DNA of 64,000 nt from positions 19,736,295-19,800,294 of the forward strand of contig NC_090743.1 in NCBI RefSeq assembly GCF_036898095.1, read 5' to 3'. The position numbers and the translations under genes were made by a program. Positions within the stretch are counted from its first letter, which is position 1. The number at the start of each line of letters is the position of its first letter. Source of the DNA: Palaemon carinicauda. Lineage: Eukaryota; Arthropoda; Malacostraca; Decapoda; Palaemonidae. The notes under the pieces are model-generated. The model made no database searches. It worked only from the letters and a program-made list of their open reading frames with translations, and was not told the DNA's origin. Shown one piece after another: positions 1 through 11,959 of the stretch.

Positions 1-280
1 AGAATTAATTTTATTCTGATAATATTCACTGTCCATATTCAGTTTGGCAAGTTTTTCATGGCCGGATGCCTTTCCTGCTGCCAACCCTCAAGAAACTGAG
101 CTCCTGTTAGTTTTCAGGATAACTTGAAAACTGCACTTGTGGTGTGTTTTTTCTTTCTGCTCTCGGAATACTTCGGGAGGACTGCTTTGGTTGAATGAAT
201 GATGGTGAATATCTATGATAAATAATATTTGGATACTCATAAAATAACGACTAAATGTTGGTATATGAAAAGTTTTAAAT

Positions 281-332
<52 letters not shown>

Positions 333-333
333 T
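281..333. repeat. (TA)n microsatellite
   Basis: An almost pure TA dinucleotide tract with one CA interruption. Confidence 0.95.
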
Positions 334-380
334 GTTATCATTTGACGTCTGGAGTATTCTCTACAAATACTGAATACTCA

Positions 381-425
381 CTCACACACACACACACACA
401 CCACACATATATATATATATATATA
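381..425. repeat. (CA)n followed by (TA)n microsatellite
   Basis: A compound dinucleotide repeat: CA units run into TA units. Confidence 0.95.
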
Positions 426-429
426 TTCT

Positions 430-560
430 TGGAGTGTCGTAGGTAAGCAATTCCTTCCCTTGAGAAAAAGAAAGAACCAATGTAGTACTGTCTTGCCAGT
501 CAGAAGACCCCCATAACTCTCAAGCGGTAGTATCTCATCGGGTGGCTGGTGTCTTGGTGT
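430..560 (-). repeat. Fragment of SINE-like dispersed repeat
   Basis: The stretch resembles 10620-10715 (shared words such as AATGTAGTACTGTCT, CATAACTCTC and GCGGTAGTATCTCA) and, reversed, 55190-55260. It is therefore a fragment of the SINE-like family seen best at 55190-55785. Confidence 0.6.
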
Positions 561-830
561 TCTGTGCTATTTTAAAATTCTTTTTTTTGAAATCCGAGGT
601 TATCTGACCAAACATCTGGCTGTAATTTTAGAATTTTGGAAGCGTTGTAAACGTTATAGAGGTTTTCTGAGGTAAGATCTGACTGGCGAATCGACGTCAT
701 CATCAGAGGAGTCGAGATCTATGACAAATGAGTCAAGTAACTTCTTTATGGCAATATCCTTCTTTGCATCCCATGTTGCAAAGTCTCGACTTGTTTTACA
801 GCTTTGCTCCAATCTTCTATCGTTATTTTA

Positions 831-890
831 TACATACATACATATATGTATATATATATATATATATATACATGTATATATACATATATT
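831..890. repeat. (TA)n-rich microsatellite
   Basis: TA/CA dinucleotide tract with interruptions. Open frames across it encode only Tyr-Ile repeats and are not genes. Confidence 0.9.
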
Positions 891-973
891 CATTAGAAGG
901 GGCCAGCGTTCGATCCCAAGTATGAGGTAGAAATTTATTTCTATTTGAACATGATGTTGTGTTGATATTTATC

Positions 974-1025
974 CATATATATATATATATATATACACAC
1001 ATAATATATATATATATGATATATG

Positions 1026-1067
<42 letters not shown>

Positions 1068-1073
1068 TATATG
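974..1073. repeat. (TA)n-rich microsatellite cluster
   Basis: Two long TA tracts separated by an ACACACATAA spacer. Confidence 0.9.
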
Positions 1074-2924
1074 AATTACTTCGTAAAACCTCGTCTTTTT
1101 TTCCTTGACTCTCGGACCTGGTTATGTCTTAGTTCCGTTCGAACCAAACCACAGAAATTTAATGATAAATCTGGTATTGCTTTTTGTATTACAAGGCAAT
1201 GCGTTAATCTTCGTGAATCCTTAATAGTGGTATGAATGTAGGAATCCTATTTTGGGATAGATTTTCGTTGATTTTGTTTATCCCTTAATGATTTTTGTAC
1301 TTCAAAAAAGTTAATTCCCTCTTTATTATCACTTTTGAAAGGCGCTTGCACAAGGACGGCAAATTTACGATCACTTATTTTTTTCAAGATGAGGTGGTGT
1401 CATAAATCATACTCTGGTGTCCTTTGGTTACATTGACTCTTACTCTGTAATCCTTACTTCAACCCTCATTCCAGTTTAGTATCCTTCCTCTCTCCTCAAC
1501 TCTTAACAACTTTCACCACCCCTCCTTCTTACCCTAGCCCTCAGAAATCCTCCTCCTCAACCCATGATCTGAAAATTTTCTGAAATATGATGACACGTCC
1601 CCGACTTTTAACCTCCCCTCACCCGATTCACCTCCTGTCATATCCTCGTTTTGAGGTCATCATGAGACCATGCAACGATTCAGCTGTCGGTTTCTTCACC
1701 AGACGATGGCCTGTATCTCGTCGACATTGCCTTGGAAAATGGGAATTTTTTACGAAGAACTATGAAACACTAAAGCCAAGAAAAATAATATCAACAAAAG
1801 TGTGGATATTTTTTCGAGAAAGATAGATCGTTTGTAAAAAGACGTTGACGAGATGAAATGGTTGTTGCAAAGACTTTTTCTGACAGAGGGAATGCTTTGC
1901 ATATGTGCATAGGTTCGGACAAAAAGTTAATGAAATGTTATTGATAGTGGTAAAAGAATATGTAAATAAGCGTTTGCTAATTTAGATATAAAGAATTAAA
2001 GCTGCCATAATATCATTCTAAATGTCAGTATCAAAATCTATTACAAGTATACTAGGCCAAGTAGGAATGTGAAATACCGTTCACAATTAAAGATTGTAAG
2101 ATAATTATTTCCTGATTGGTATACGGGTTGGTTTTTAAAGAACCATTTAATGAGGAATCCATATATTTTATAAGGCACCCTAGTACAAGGTAAGCGGGAA
2201 AGCCAAGTACATTTCGCTCTCATGGAATTGGATTATTCGAAAACGATAAAAAGGTAACTTTCTATGATGTAAATCCGTATAGAAAGGTTTTATATTTTTA
2301 TTAATAGCCATATTTTCGGTTTGAGGATACTATAGTGTTGCATAAATTGCATAAACATTCCAATTAAACAAATTCATTATTTCACCTCCTAATTAAACCC
2401 GCGATACCCCAATCCCTTCCTTCCAGCTCCTCTTTGGTGTTTGACATTAGAATGCTGCCGCCCCCCCCCCCCCAACAATTTTCACCAATGTAGAGTTTTA
2501 TTAATTCCACGTTTTTAGTTGAGTCTGGTATCCAGAAGGAAGTTTATCATAACATGTGTTTCTTATGCTTAGTGTAATTTATCTCAATTTGTGTAAAATA
2601 TGTGAAAAGTTACACATTTATGCAGCTTGCATCCGAAAAAAAGCTCCTGTCATTGACTTCAGCGTGTGTTGTTATTAAATGTAGACTTACCATCACAATA
2701 CTTTAAAAGATACTTATTCGTTAACATTATTTATTGACAAAACGTATATCGTAGGGAGAAATTTAGGTTAGTAAATAAGTTTCATTTTACATTACTTGGT
2801 AATTATTTGAACACAACGATGGTATTCCTAAAAAATACTTCCGACCAATTAGCTATTTGGAAACCTTTCTGTGCTAAGAGTGTACCCCTGCGAGTCTGTC
2901 CAAATCTGACTCATTAAAAAAAAA

Positions 2925-3338
<414 letters not shown>

Positions 3339-3390
3339 GTCATACAATCTTTTTTATTGCGATAACAAGGTCGTTCTCTTTTTTTTGTGA

Positions 3391-3394
<4 letters not shown>

Positions 3395-3442
<48 letters not shown>
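3395..3442. repeat. (CT)n microsatellite
   Basis: CT dinucleotide tract with one CC interruption. Confidence 0.95.
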
Positions 3443-3645
3443 ATAATTCGTCGAACATATTATTACACGTGAAGACGGAATGTCAATTTCGGCAAGAACC
3501 AGACCTAATTGCCTCAGTATTGAGTAAGGGGTGTTTTATAGAGGTATAAATTCCGCAGTTGGAAACCTTTTTATCTGGTTATAAATTTTTAATTCTGCCA
3601 TGGAAATCATGTATGCCGTACATAACGTATAAACAAGGTTATGCA

Positions 3646-3677
<32 letters not shown>

Positions 3678-3698
3678 TATATATGTATATATATATAT
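3646..3698. repeat. (TA)n microsatellite
   Basis: TA dinucleotide tract with small interruptions. Confidence 0.95.
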
Positions 3699-5071
3699 CA
3701 TATTTTATGTACTTAATAAGCTTAAGTATCGTTTTAATGAAAATTGCCCACATGGGTGTTTTACTTGATAATTTCAATTCCCATTCGAATTGATAATATT
3801 TTTCTAAAAAGAGCTTATTTTATTTGAGAATATTTTGAAAGAAATTTTTATATCATTATATTACATTTTCTGTAATATTCTTACCCTTGCGTCAGGCTAA
3901 TATTTCATACTCTGCTGTAAATCATTATTTCACTGAATTTAAATATTGCTACTTGCAAATACTAGTGAAAGTTGAAAAGCAAAAGGATACAAAATATACG
4001 AGCCGAAATCAATAAGTTTTGCATCAAAAGAAATTCAGGTCGCCGGATTAAAAAAGAAGTATGTTATAGACCCAATCTATAAATCGCTAGTATGCAAGAT
4101 GAAGAAAAGAATGTTTTACAGCGAAATACGAAATCCCATTCTTATTTTTCATCAGAGAATTGAATTGGGTTTCAGGCCCTTTTTTACTTCTAACATCATT
4201 TTTAGCCAAGAATCTATAACACGGATGAGAAATATGGAATGCTTTTATGATGCGTTGTGTGGTACGATTATAAAATAAAGATCTTTTATAAAGTAAGTAT
4301 TTATTTACAGGTATGTGCTTGTAGATACGCACAAACACGTACTGAAAACTGACAAGTGTAAGTATACCATCTTGCAAACAGTCGCATATACAAATAATAT
4401 GATTATATTTGTGTGTTCTTCACATGTAAATAATTTACATAAAAGTTACTGTTTAAAGATAATAGTGCAAAAATTACTGAAACCCGACTAGTAAAGGTAT
4501 AACCTCGTGCAAACAGTTGTACATGAATTATGACTATGCTTTTGTGTGTGTGCTTTGCATGACAGTAATTTAGATAGATATATTGTTTAAGGATTATGGT
4601 CCAGACATTTTTGTTTTGGTTTGGTTAAAGGTCTTGATTAAATTCCTGAGTAAAAGCGTTAAAAGATCCAGGTGTGGAGGTTGTCTTCTATGCCAATAGT
4701 CATTCTTTATTTCAATCTTACATTGTCTCTAGCATTGAATTAAAAATATTAAAATGGCTCCTTGAAACATCCCATGTTATTTAAATAGTTCTCGGTAAGA
4801 AGAATTTAAGTCACTATTATTTTTACGTTTAGTTTCTCTTTCCGCTGGTCTTAAGAGACCTTTTGGATTCATGAATGCAGAGGATTCACCCCACTTAGAT
4901 TTTCGTAAAGGCATTGACCTAAATTTATGAGTAATTTGAATGGATCTTTCAGAAGCATTTTATATAATTTTTTTTTTCAACGGTGCATTAATACAAAACA
5001 TTTTTCATTCACTCACATCATCATGGAAAATATTTTATCACCTTAATTTTTCATACTTTGTATACATATCG

Positions 5072-5571
5072 NNNNNNNNNNNNNNNNNNNNNNNNNNNNN
5101 NNNNNNNNNNNNNNNNNNNNNNNNNNNNNNNNNNNNNNNNNNNNNNNNNNNNNNNNNNNNNNNNNNNNNNNNNNNNNNNNNNNNNNNNNNNNNNNNNNNN
5201 NNNNNNNNNNNNNNNNNNNNNNNNNNNNNNNNNNNNNNNNNNNNNNNNNNNNNNNNNNNNNNNNNNNNNNNNNNNNNNNNNNNNNNNNNNNNNNNNNNNN
5301 NNNNNNNNNNNNNNNNNNNNNNNNNNNNNNNNNNNNNNNNNNNNNNNNNNNNNNNNNNNNNNNNNNNNNNNNNNNNNNNNNNNNNNNNNNNNNNNNNNNN
5401 NNNNNNNNNNNNNNNNNNNNNNNNNNNNNNNNNNNNNNNNNNNNNNNNNNNNNNNNNNNNNNNNNNNNNNNNNNNNNNNNNNNNNNNNNNNNNNNNNNNN
5501 NNNNNNNNNNNNNNNNNNNNNNNNNNNNNNNNNNNNNNNNNNNNNNNNNNNNNNNNNNNNNNNNNNNNNNN
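5072..5571. other. Assembly gap (500 N)
   Basis: Exactly 500 N bases, a round number typical of a scaffold gap of unknown true size. It cuts DIRS fragment D inside its reverse transcriptase, so the missing part of that element probably lies in the gap. Confidence 1.
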
Positions 5572-7978
5572 CCTTTTTCACCAGAAAAATTCGACTGTAG
5601 AAGCCTGGGGACCTTCCGCGACCTCTTGGAGAGTGCCATTCTGCAGCATGGTCCGGACCTCGGCCCTGAGGGCCAGCTCCTTTGTGGATTCCTTCGCATA
5701 GAAGCTTAGATGCATTGGATCATGAGTCAAAGGAGAGAGAGATTGAGTGAACGGGACAAGATACCCTATGGCAATCACTTTGACCGTTCAGGGATCTGAC
5801 CTGTGAAACTGCTACCTCTGCCAGCAGCGCTGTAGACATCCTACTACAGGTGGTAGGTGATGAGGAATGCCATTCCTACTAGGAGGGACCACCTCAGCCA
5901 CCTCCCTTTCCTTCCCTCTTTCCTCTGAAGGACTTGGACCCCTTCTGTCCCTTGGACTGAAAGGGCCACTTCGACACCTTGGAAGGTTCCGAGGACCTAT
6001 TAGTTGACTGATGACAAGAGGAAGGTGCTTGCTGAGGCCGAGAAGATTGGGAAGGTCTACCATAGGTCCGCGATGTTATGGCCCTATGGAGGAGAGAATC
6101 TTTGGACAATTTCTTCCATCGCTCAGCACCCTTCTCCATCTCTTCCGGAACGAAGAGAGATGAACCCTCGAGGGTGGAATTCCTCAACCGAGAGACCTCC
6201 ACTTCCGTCACCTCTTGTGGAACTGACCTATGACGGTATCCCTTCTCTTGAGGATGACAACATGGTGCGACAGAAACTCAAGAATCTGGGTACCTGACAA
6301 CAGGAAGGACACCAAAGTCTTCCTGGCCGACTCCTTCGAAAGATCGTGGGAGCGTACCATGAAGCCTAAGGATCCTAACCATAGATCAAGCCACGAAGCA
6401 GCTTGCATGGCATACTTCGCGCCTCTCTATGTTCAGGAGCTCAACTGCTGAGAGGGAAGCCTTCAGAGAGGAGAGGGTTTGAGTGGGAACACCCTTCATT
6501 AGGGACTCTACCGAAGGGTCGAGGGTGATGGTGGAATGTGGTTCCCCTTCGATCTCGTAATACTTCCTTTTTAAGACGAAAGGAAGTGGAAGGGACCGAG
6601 AGGAGGACCTGCCCTCAAGGAACTAGAAGTTTCAGCTATTTGAGCGATAGCTTTCCTTTTGGCAGCTGTCAGACCTTTGAACCAGGGCAAAGCTGCACTG
6701 GACCTGGAAGGCTTCTGGGTCTCGAATATTTCATCGAGAACCATATCCTCCCCTTCCTGGATAGTGGAACCATGAGTGGACACTGTTGATGGCCCTCATA
6801 CAGGTGAGGACCTGCCAAAAGGTATGTTCCAATTCGCGTCTGTCTTGTTCAGAGTGATAGTTCTGACTTGGCCACCTTTGGAAGATTTTCATCCTCCGAG
6901 TCTAAGGGGTCGACCACCTCCAGGCTTACATCCAGAGCCTGGGTAGGTCAAGGTCGTCAACAGAATCACTGGGTGGGCCCGCCACAGGGGACCGCCTCTG
7001 TGCCTCAGCCAATCTAGCTTCCCGTGCCGCAGTGTTCTTAGGTTTCGTCTTAGAGTCCTTCGATTCCCTATGCACAGGACGTTCCTCCGCGGTCTTAGGA
7101 GGGGGAAACTGCGAGGTCTTCGAGGCACTAGACGAAGCCTTGGTAGCAGGAGCAGGAGGCTCCTCCTCTGGAGATCTGGAGGAGGAACAGAAACTGGACA
7201 CTGGTCTGGAGGCACTACCTCAATGTCTTGAGGATTGAAGGGATGGATCGTGATTTCCTTGGGCGAGCCTATCTCCCTACTCATCCTAAGATGGATGATA
7301 TCGGCATGAGGTGGTTTTATGCCTCACATCTTTCTCTTCTGATTCTTAGTTATGACCTCATTTACCTTCACTGGCGTAAAGGGTAAGTTTGCCATATAAG
7401 AATCAGAAGGAACAGTGCCTTCGGCACGTGATCGGGGTGGAAGTGGTCTGCGCGCTTTGTCTGCTGTCGACCTACTTCTAGGGTCCTGTCTCCCAACTGA
7501 CGAACCCAACGAGGGTTCCGGGGCATCCTAGAGGTTGCCTTGACTGAGACAGTTGGAGGTTGTGGCAGTGGAGGAGCTACATTCAGTCTTCACGAGGGTG
7601 GTCATGAAGATACTCACCCAAGGAGGAAGCTCTGTGCCCCGAGGTATACCCAGGAATTTCCTAGGAGAATGTCCTTTGGGTGGAACTATAGAAGGAGCTC
7701 CAGTCAACAGAGGTGACAACCTCTGAGGCAGAGGAACACGTTCTTTCGGATGTGAAGGAAGGTCTGGACTAATAGGAATGTTTGCAAACTTATTAGGGGG
7801 CTCCTTGAACCCTTCTGGGAAGGGTTTTGGTCTTCTGCTGGAGGTGGAAAATGCAGAGGGACGAGGCGAAGGTGTTGGTAACGCACTTGCTCGCGGTTTC
7901 GACACATCTGCTCGTGTATTGCTGGCGAAAATCACCGATTTGCTCATGAAATCGGGAGATTCGTGCGCATAATTGCGA
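5572..7978 (-). mobile_element. DIRS family-2 fragment D (gag and start of RT)
   Basis: On the minus strand this stretch reads as a decayed Gag followed, towards the gap, by the beginning of a DIRS reverse transcriptase. The order and sequence match element E (36800 down to 35900). It is truncated on one side by the assembly gap. On the other side it abuts the plus-strand left end of D2 at 7979, which suggests that D2 inserted into D or that the two were joined by rearrangement. Confidence 0.75.
5578..5778 (-). pseudogene. DIRS reverse transcriptase, N-terminal fragment
   Basis: The frame contains LRAEVRTMLQNGTLQEV followed by VEFFW. This matches the segment just before the RT fingers in element A (ALHQQVSLLLEKGAVVKV) and element E (FRAKIQTMLEKGAPQGV). 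It breaks off at the N gap, so the catalytic aspartates are not visible. It belongs to the DIRS RT by homology to copies in this window. Confidence 0.7.
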
Positions 7979-8001
7979 GTTGTTCCGTAACTGGAATACA
8001 A
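5894..8001 (-). pseudogene. DIRS family-2 Gag, frameshifted
   Basis: Several minus-strand frames in series show parts of one Gag. One (6208-6408) has SWLDLWLGSLG and LKRRDTV, which match element E (SWLDLWWGSLG) and the element A Gag (FLDWSLGALS, LKKRETL). Another (5894-6211) ends in a basic tail, GQKGSKSFRGKREGKG, like the KGNKSSRGGKR of E. Upstream frames (6926-7201 and 7528-8001) are Ser/Pro/Lys-rich. Frame changes between blocks show that it is dead. Confidence 0.65.
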
Positions 8002-8278
8002 ACCACGCTATTTAATAGGGGTATTACTTTCGGCGTAGCTGAAATGACGAGCCATTAATTTTTAACGAGGGTTAACTACCCACACCGCTAGTTAGCGGGG
8101 GATAGGGAGGGTAGCTTGCTACCGCTTCCCCTCACACCTGTGATTGAGCTCACTTTGTTTTCGGCTCGGATGGTGAATGGGGGTTGCCGCTTTTCACATC
8201 GCCGACTTTTGGCAGCCATTAACGCCATTTAGTTTCTCTTTTTCTCTTAGAATGTGTGTGAAGTTAACTTCTGCGACC

Positions 8279-10230
8279 ATGCGCACCTGCCCTGGACTCT
8301 CCGGCCGCCCTTGTGGAACATATATGATGGCAGTCGAGACTGATCCTCACGCCCTTTGTCCTTCCTGCAGAGGTCAACGGTGTGATAGTGTCAATAAGTG
8401 TTGTGAGTGTAAGGAGTGGTCTTCTTCCCAGTGGTAGAGGTTTTCGCGACGGCGGAAGAAGAAGTCCAAGCGAGATATTTCTCCTTCAAAGGTCGCTTTA
8501 GGGGGAAAAACCCAAGGCCTCTTCTTCTGTCACACAACCCTCCTCCGAAGCTCCTACTCGGTCGGTCTCTTACGAGAGACCTTCGAGTAGTAGCGTAGAC
8601 CAAGTTATTTCCAACCAACCCCGGGTCTCGAGAGAGGAGGTTGCTTCCCCTAGCGAAGCAGCACCACCTCTACCCCCGGGTGAGGCCTTGTCACTAACTT
8701 CCATTTTTCAGATTTGGTCTTCCTTGGGGCTCATGGGTTTGCCCTCCAAGGAGGCCCTGCTACAGTTCATCCGCATGGGTGCTTTTGTTGAGCAATTGTC
8801 GTCGCCGTCAGAGGTAGATCCCCTGACTCTTGTCAACGTTGTTGTCAGAGGTGTCTCATGGGGCGTCATCCATCTCTTCTGCCACTCCAAACTCTACAGC
8901 TGTAGCTGCCGACTTAGTTTTCCCCGTTCCTGATCATCCTCCGAGGGGAAACTCTTAAGTTCATCATCGGTCTCTCCTGCTAGTGTTTCTATCCCTCGGT
9001 GGTGTTCACTTACAGAGACTCCTCTTCGGAGGACTGCCGACGGTCAGCTTGCTGATCCAACGGCCCCCAGAGGGCTCATCCATCGGAAGGCTCGCCTTCC
9101 TCTTCGCCTTAGAGGTCTCCCTTCACCAGCGGTGAAGAGGCGCCTCTTTGGTTCAACGACATCACTGCAGTCACCCGCAGAGGAGCCTCCGTCAGACCTT
9201 CATTCATCCATCACTGCACCTGCAACCAGTCTTGTGACTTTGGTCCTGGACCTCTCTGCAAATCGTTAGCGATCTCCTTCGGTGGATGGTCGTCCTTTCA
9301 AAGGACACGTCGACCGTCCATCCAACAGACCTGCCGACTTCCATCGCCGTTCCTGTCGCCTGTAGAGCCTAATGTAGCTCCTCCAAAAGTGTGCAGCTGC
9401 GCGCCATCACTTTTGCCCTGCGCACCACGCGTACGCAGTCAGACCAGCGCTCACCAGCAGCTCGACACTCTACAACGCTTCGGCGCACCACTCAACCTGC
9501 TCGCCCTCACAGACGGCAGCAGCCTCACGCGCTTGCGTGCCATCATTTACCTGCAAATCAGCCCTCTCCTGCGCGACACGTGCCCAGATCGCCTGCGCAC
9601 CCTGCCCACACACGCCCAGGGTCGCCTACGCACCAACACACCACAGCGCACTTGTGCTCTCCTGTACCTACGCGCCAGTGCCCACCTGCGCGCTAACGCT
9701 CGCCTACGTGCCAGCATTCTCCTGCGCGCTAGTGCTCACCTGTGCGGCAGCGCTCACCTGCATGCCAATTCTCTACTACGCGCCAGCACTCACCTGCGCG
9801 CCAATGCTCTCCTGTGCGCCAGCGCTCTTCTGTGAGCCGGCGCCCTCCCGCACGCCAGTGCTCTCCTGCGCGTCAACATGTGCGCCTTACATCGCCTGCG
9901 TGCCAGCACTCTGCCGTGTGCCATCTTGTGCACCAACTAACGCGCCAACAGATACCTGCGCGCCATCACTCCCTAGCGCACAAGTCTGTAGGTGAAACGA
10001 CCACCACGTTGCCGCCCTCACCTACGCGTCAACTTTCACCAGCCCGCCAGCGCTTGCCAGAACATTCGCACTCACCTGCTCGCGCGTGCGATCTCTCTCC
10101 TGCGCCATGATTCTCCCGCTTGCGAGCACCAATATTGTCCCTCGCGCGAGCGCCAATATTCTCCCTCGCGCGAGCGCCAATATTCTCCCGTGTTAGAGCA
10201 CGCGCACCAACAGGCACGATCAACATTAAA
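8279..10230 (+). pseudogene. DIRS family-2 Gag relic with Cys/His motif
   Basis: From the ATG at 8279 the frame reads MRTCPGLSGRPCGTYM and then a Cys/His cluster spaced H-x2-C-x2-C-x4-C-x5-C-x2-C, followed by EWSSSQW and a stop at the position where copy G has Glu. After further frame breaks, 8688-8933 matches G (FQIWSSLGLMG against FQLWSSLGLTG), and 9400-10230 codes for Arg-Gln-x-Ser-Pro-Ala repeats. The Cys/His cluster also occurs in the Gag of elements A and C, so it is likely a zinc-binding domain. Several stops make this copy non-functional. Confidence 0.65.
9640..10200 (+). repeat. GC-rich degenerate tandem repeat coding RQxSPA units
   Basis: The DNA repeats variants of GCGCGCCAGCGCTCACCT at roughly 18-base spacing. 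In one frame (9742-10110) it encodes units such as ARQHSPARQCSP. The same repeat occurs at 62620-62930 in element G, and a diverged version at 38590-38720 in element E, so it is a property of the family-2 Gag and not a free minisatellite. Confidence 0.75.
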
Positions 10231-10725
10231 ATAAATATTCGCCATATAAACTATAAAAATTTTAACAAAAGAGGAAGAGAAATTAGATAAAATAGTCTGC
10301 CCAAGTGTACCCTCAAGCAAGAGAACTAATCCAAGATAGTAGAAGACCATGGTACAGAGGCTATGGCACTACCCAAGACAAGAGAACAATGGTTTGATTT
10401 TGGAGTGTCCTTCTCCTATAAGAGCTGCTTACCATAGCTAAAGAGTCTCTTCTACACTTACCAAGAGGAAAGTAGCCACTGAATAATTACAGTGCAATTG
10501 TTATCCCCTTGAGAAGAAAATTTGTTTGGTAATCTCAGTGTTGTCAGGTGTATGAGGACAGAGGAGTATATATAAAGAATAGGCTAGACTATTCGGTATA
10601 CATGTAGGCAAAAGGAAAATGAACCCTAACAAGGATCCAATGTAATACTGTCTGGACAGTCAAAGGACCCCATAACTCTCTAGCGGTAGTATCTCAACAG
10701 ATGGTTGGTGCCCTGGCCAACGTAC
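10228..10725 (-). repeat. SINE-like dispersed repeat, minus orientation
   Basis: The reverse complement matches the body of the repeat at 55190-55600, for example GGTTTGATTTTGGAG and TTTGGTAATCTCAGTGTTGT. Its tail end (10228-10334) is the inverted partner of 10757-10862. Confidence 0.75.
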
Positions 10726-10995
10726 TACCTACCATGGTCATCCCCATTGTCTTGGGTTAGTTCTTTCTTGCTTGAGGGTTCACTCAGGCACACTATTTTA
10801 TCTTATTTCTCCTCTTGTATTGTTGAAGTTTTTATAGTTTATATGGGAGATATTTATTTTAATGTTATTATTTTTGAAATATTTTATTTTTCCGTGTTTT
10901 CTTTCCTCACTGCTATTTTCCCTGTTGGAGCCCCTGGACTTATAGCATCTGCTTTTCCAATTAGGGTTGTAGCTTAGCAAGTAATAATAATATAA
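10726..10995 (+). repeat. SINE-like repeat with LINE-type 3' tail, plus orientation
   Basis: The segment carries CTTGCTTGAGGGTTCACT and then the tail TTGGAGCCCCTGGACTTATA ... AGGGTTGTAGCTTAGCAAG plus TAA units. The same tail ends the LINE at 34250 and the SINE-like copy at 55190-55785. Sharing a 3' tail with a LINE is typical of SINEs mobilised by it, which is an inference here. Confidence 0.75.
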
Positions 10996-11042
10996 TTAAC
11001 AGAGTATCATTGATATAATTTCCTAACTTATGGGATTTTCTA

Positions 11043-11340
11043 ACTTTTAATGCTGAATTTCACGATTTGACTAGCTTTCTTTGGCGATTAATATGGTACT
11101 GTACAGTATTATTTACCCATATCTAATGTTAAATTTCATGTTTTGACTTGGGCTTTTTAACATTACACTGCATTTGGCGATTTGTAACTAAATTTTGATT
11201 ACTCGATTCATGTTCTTTGGCAATTTTTAATACTTTACATTATTATTTGTTGATTTCAAGTATTAAATTTCTTGTATTGATTTGTGCTTTTTAACATTAT
11301 GCTCAGTTTGGTGATTTAGAATTCTTAAATTTCTCGATTT
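11043..11340. repeat. Diverged direct repeat, about 134 bp period
   Basis: The motif ATTATTT(A/G) ... AAATTTC(A/T)TG(T/A)(T/A)TTGA ... CTTTTTAACATTA ... GGCGATTT starts at 11108 and recurs at 11242. A partial earlier copy lies near 11043. Identity between copies is moderate. Confidence 0.55.
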
Positions 11341-11959
11341 GACGAATGTTGTAAGCACATCACCCAATGTAACGGTCTTGGTCTTAGTTGTAAAGTTGAT
11401 CAGATGCTGAAGATTTCCTTCTCAACCATAGCTTGCTTGAGGATTCGGTGGTTGGAATGACATTACCTGGCCAGAAAACTCCCTTTTTGGCCAAAACAAC
11501 TAAAATAGCAGTCGAGTTAGTGAGTGTTTCTGCTTTAAAGTGATTTAACCTTTCCCAAATAAGTAGTTCCATTCGAGGACTGAATCTTATGAGCTTGAAG
11601 GATTCCTGGAAGTAAAAGGATTTCATGAAATCTTCCCTCCTAAGAAATGGGATGTTTATGTCGAGACCAATCAATTGCGATCATTTCCTATTGTCCCAGA
11701 TCACTTTCAAACTAGAAAGTTAGTGACGGACAGACCTTGTTCAACTTGGATCAGCTGTGGAATCCTTGTAAGTGGGGCATCTTAGGTGGTATCAAAGCTA
11801 GTTAGTAAGCTCTACTATGAAGTCTTGAGGTAAGATCACACATTTTGGCAGCTTGAGATTCTGGCCAGTAAGTTGATAAGAACCTTATTGTGTTCTCAAC
11901 ACTCCAACCAACTGGCCTGAATTTTTTTTTTAGCCACTTCTTACACACTCGTTTGTTAT

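Larger units (their letters stand above)
1..2920. other. AT-rich non-coding DNA with microsatellites
   Basis: No convincing gene is visible here. The open frames are short and mostly run through dinucleotide repeats. The stretch holds several TA tracts, a CA tract, a poly-C run at 2461-2473 and one fragment of a dispersed SINE-like repeat, listed separately. The rest is unremarkable AT-rich sequence. Confidence 0.7.
3340..5071. other. Non-coding DNA with (CT)n and (TA)n repeats
   Basis: No gene is recognised. The stretch contains a CT tract (3395-3442) and a TA tract (3646-3698). The 96-codon minus frame at 4087-4377 has no recognisable motif and lies in AT-rich DNA. It is probably chance. 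Confidence 0.6.
7979..10230 (+). mobile_element. DIRS family-2 fragment D2 (left end and gag)
   Basis: It starts with the family-2 left terminus (TTCCGTAACTGGAATACAAA), shared with 61079 and, as the inner half of the internal complementary region, with 34521 and 50716. A Gag relic follows, with the family zinc-finger-like motif, then a long region coding for Arg-Gln-x-Ser-Pro repeats. The element stops at about 10230 where a SINE-like repeat begins. No RT or recombinase is present, so it is a 5' fragment. Confidence 0.75.

Noticed and set aside
4940..5701. Open frames of 176-253 codons around 5000-5700
   Set aside because: They run through 500 N bases and mean nothing.
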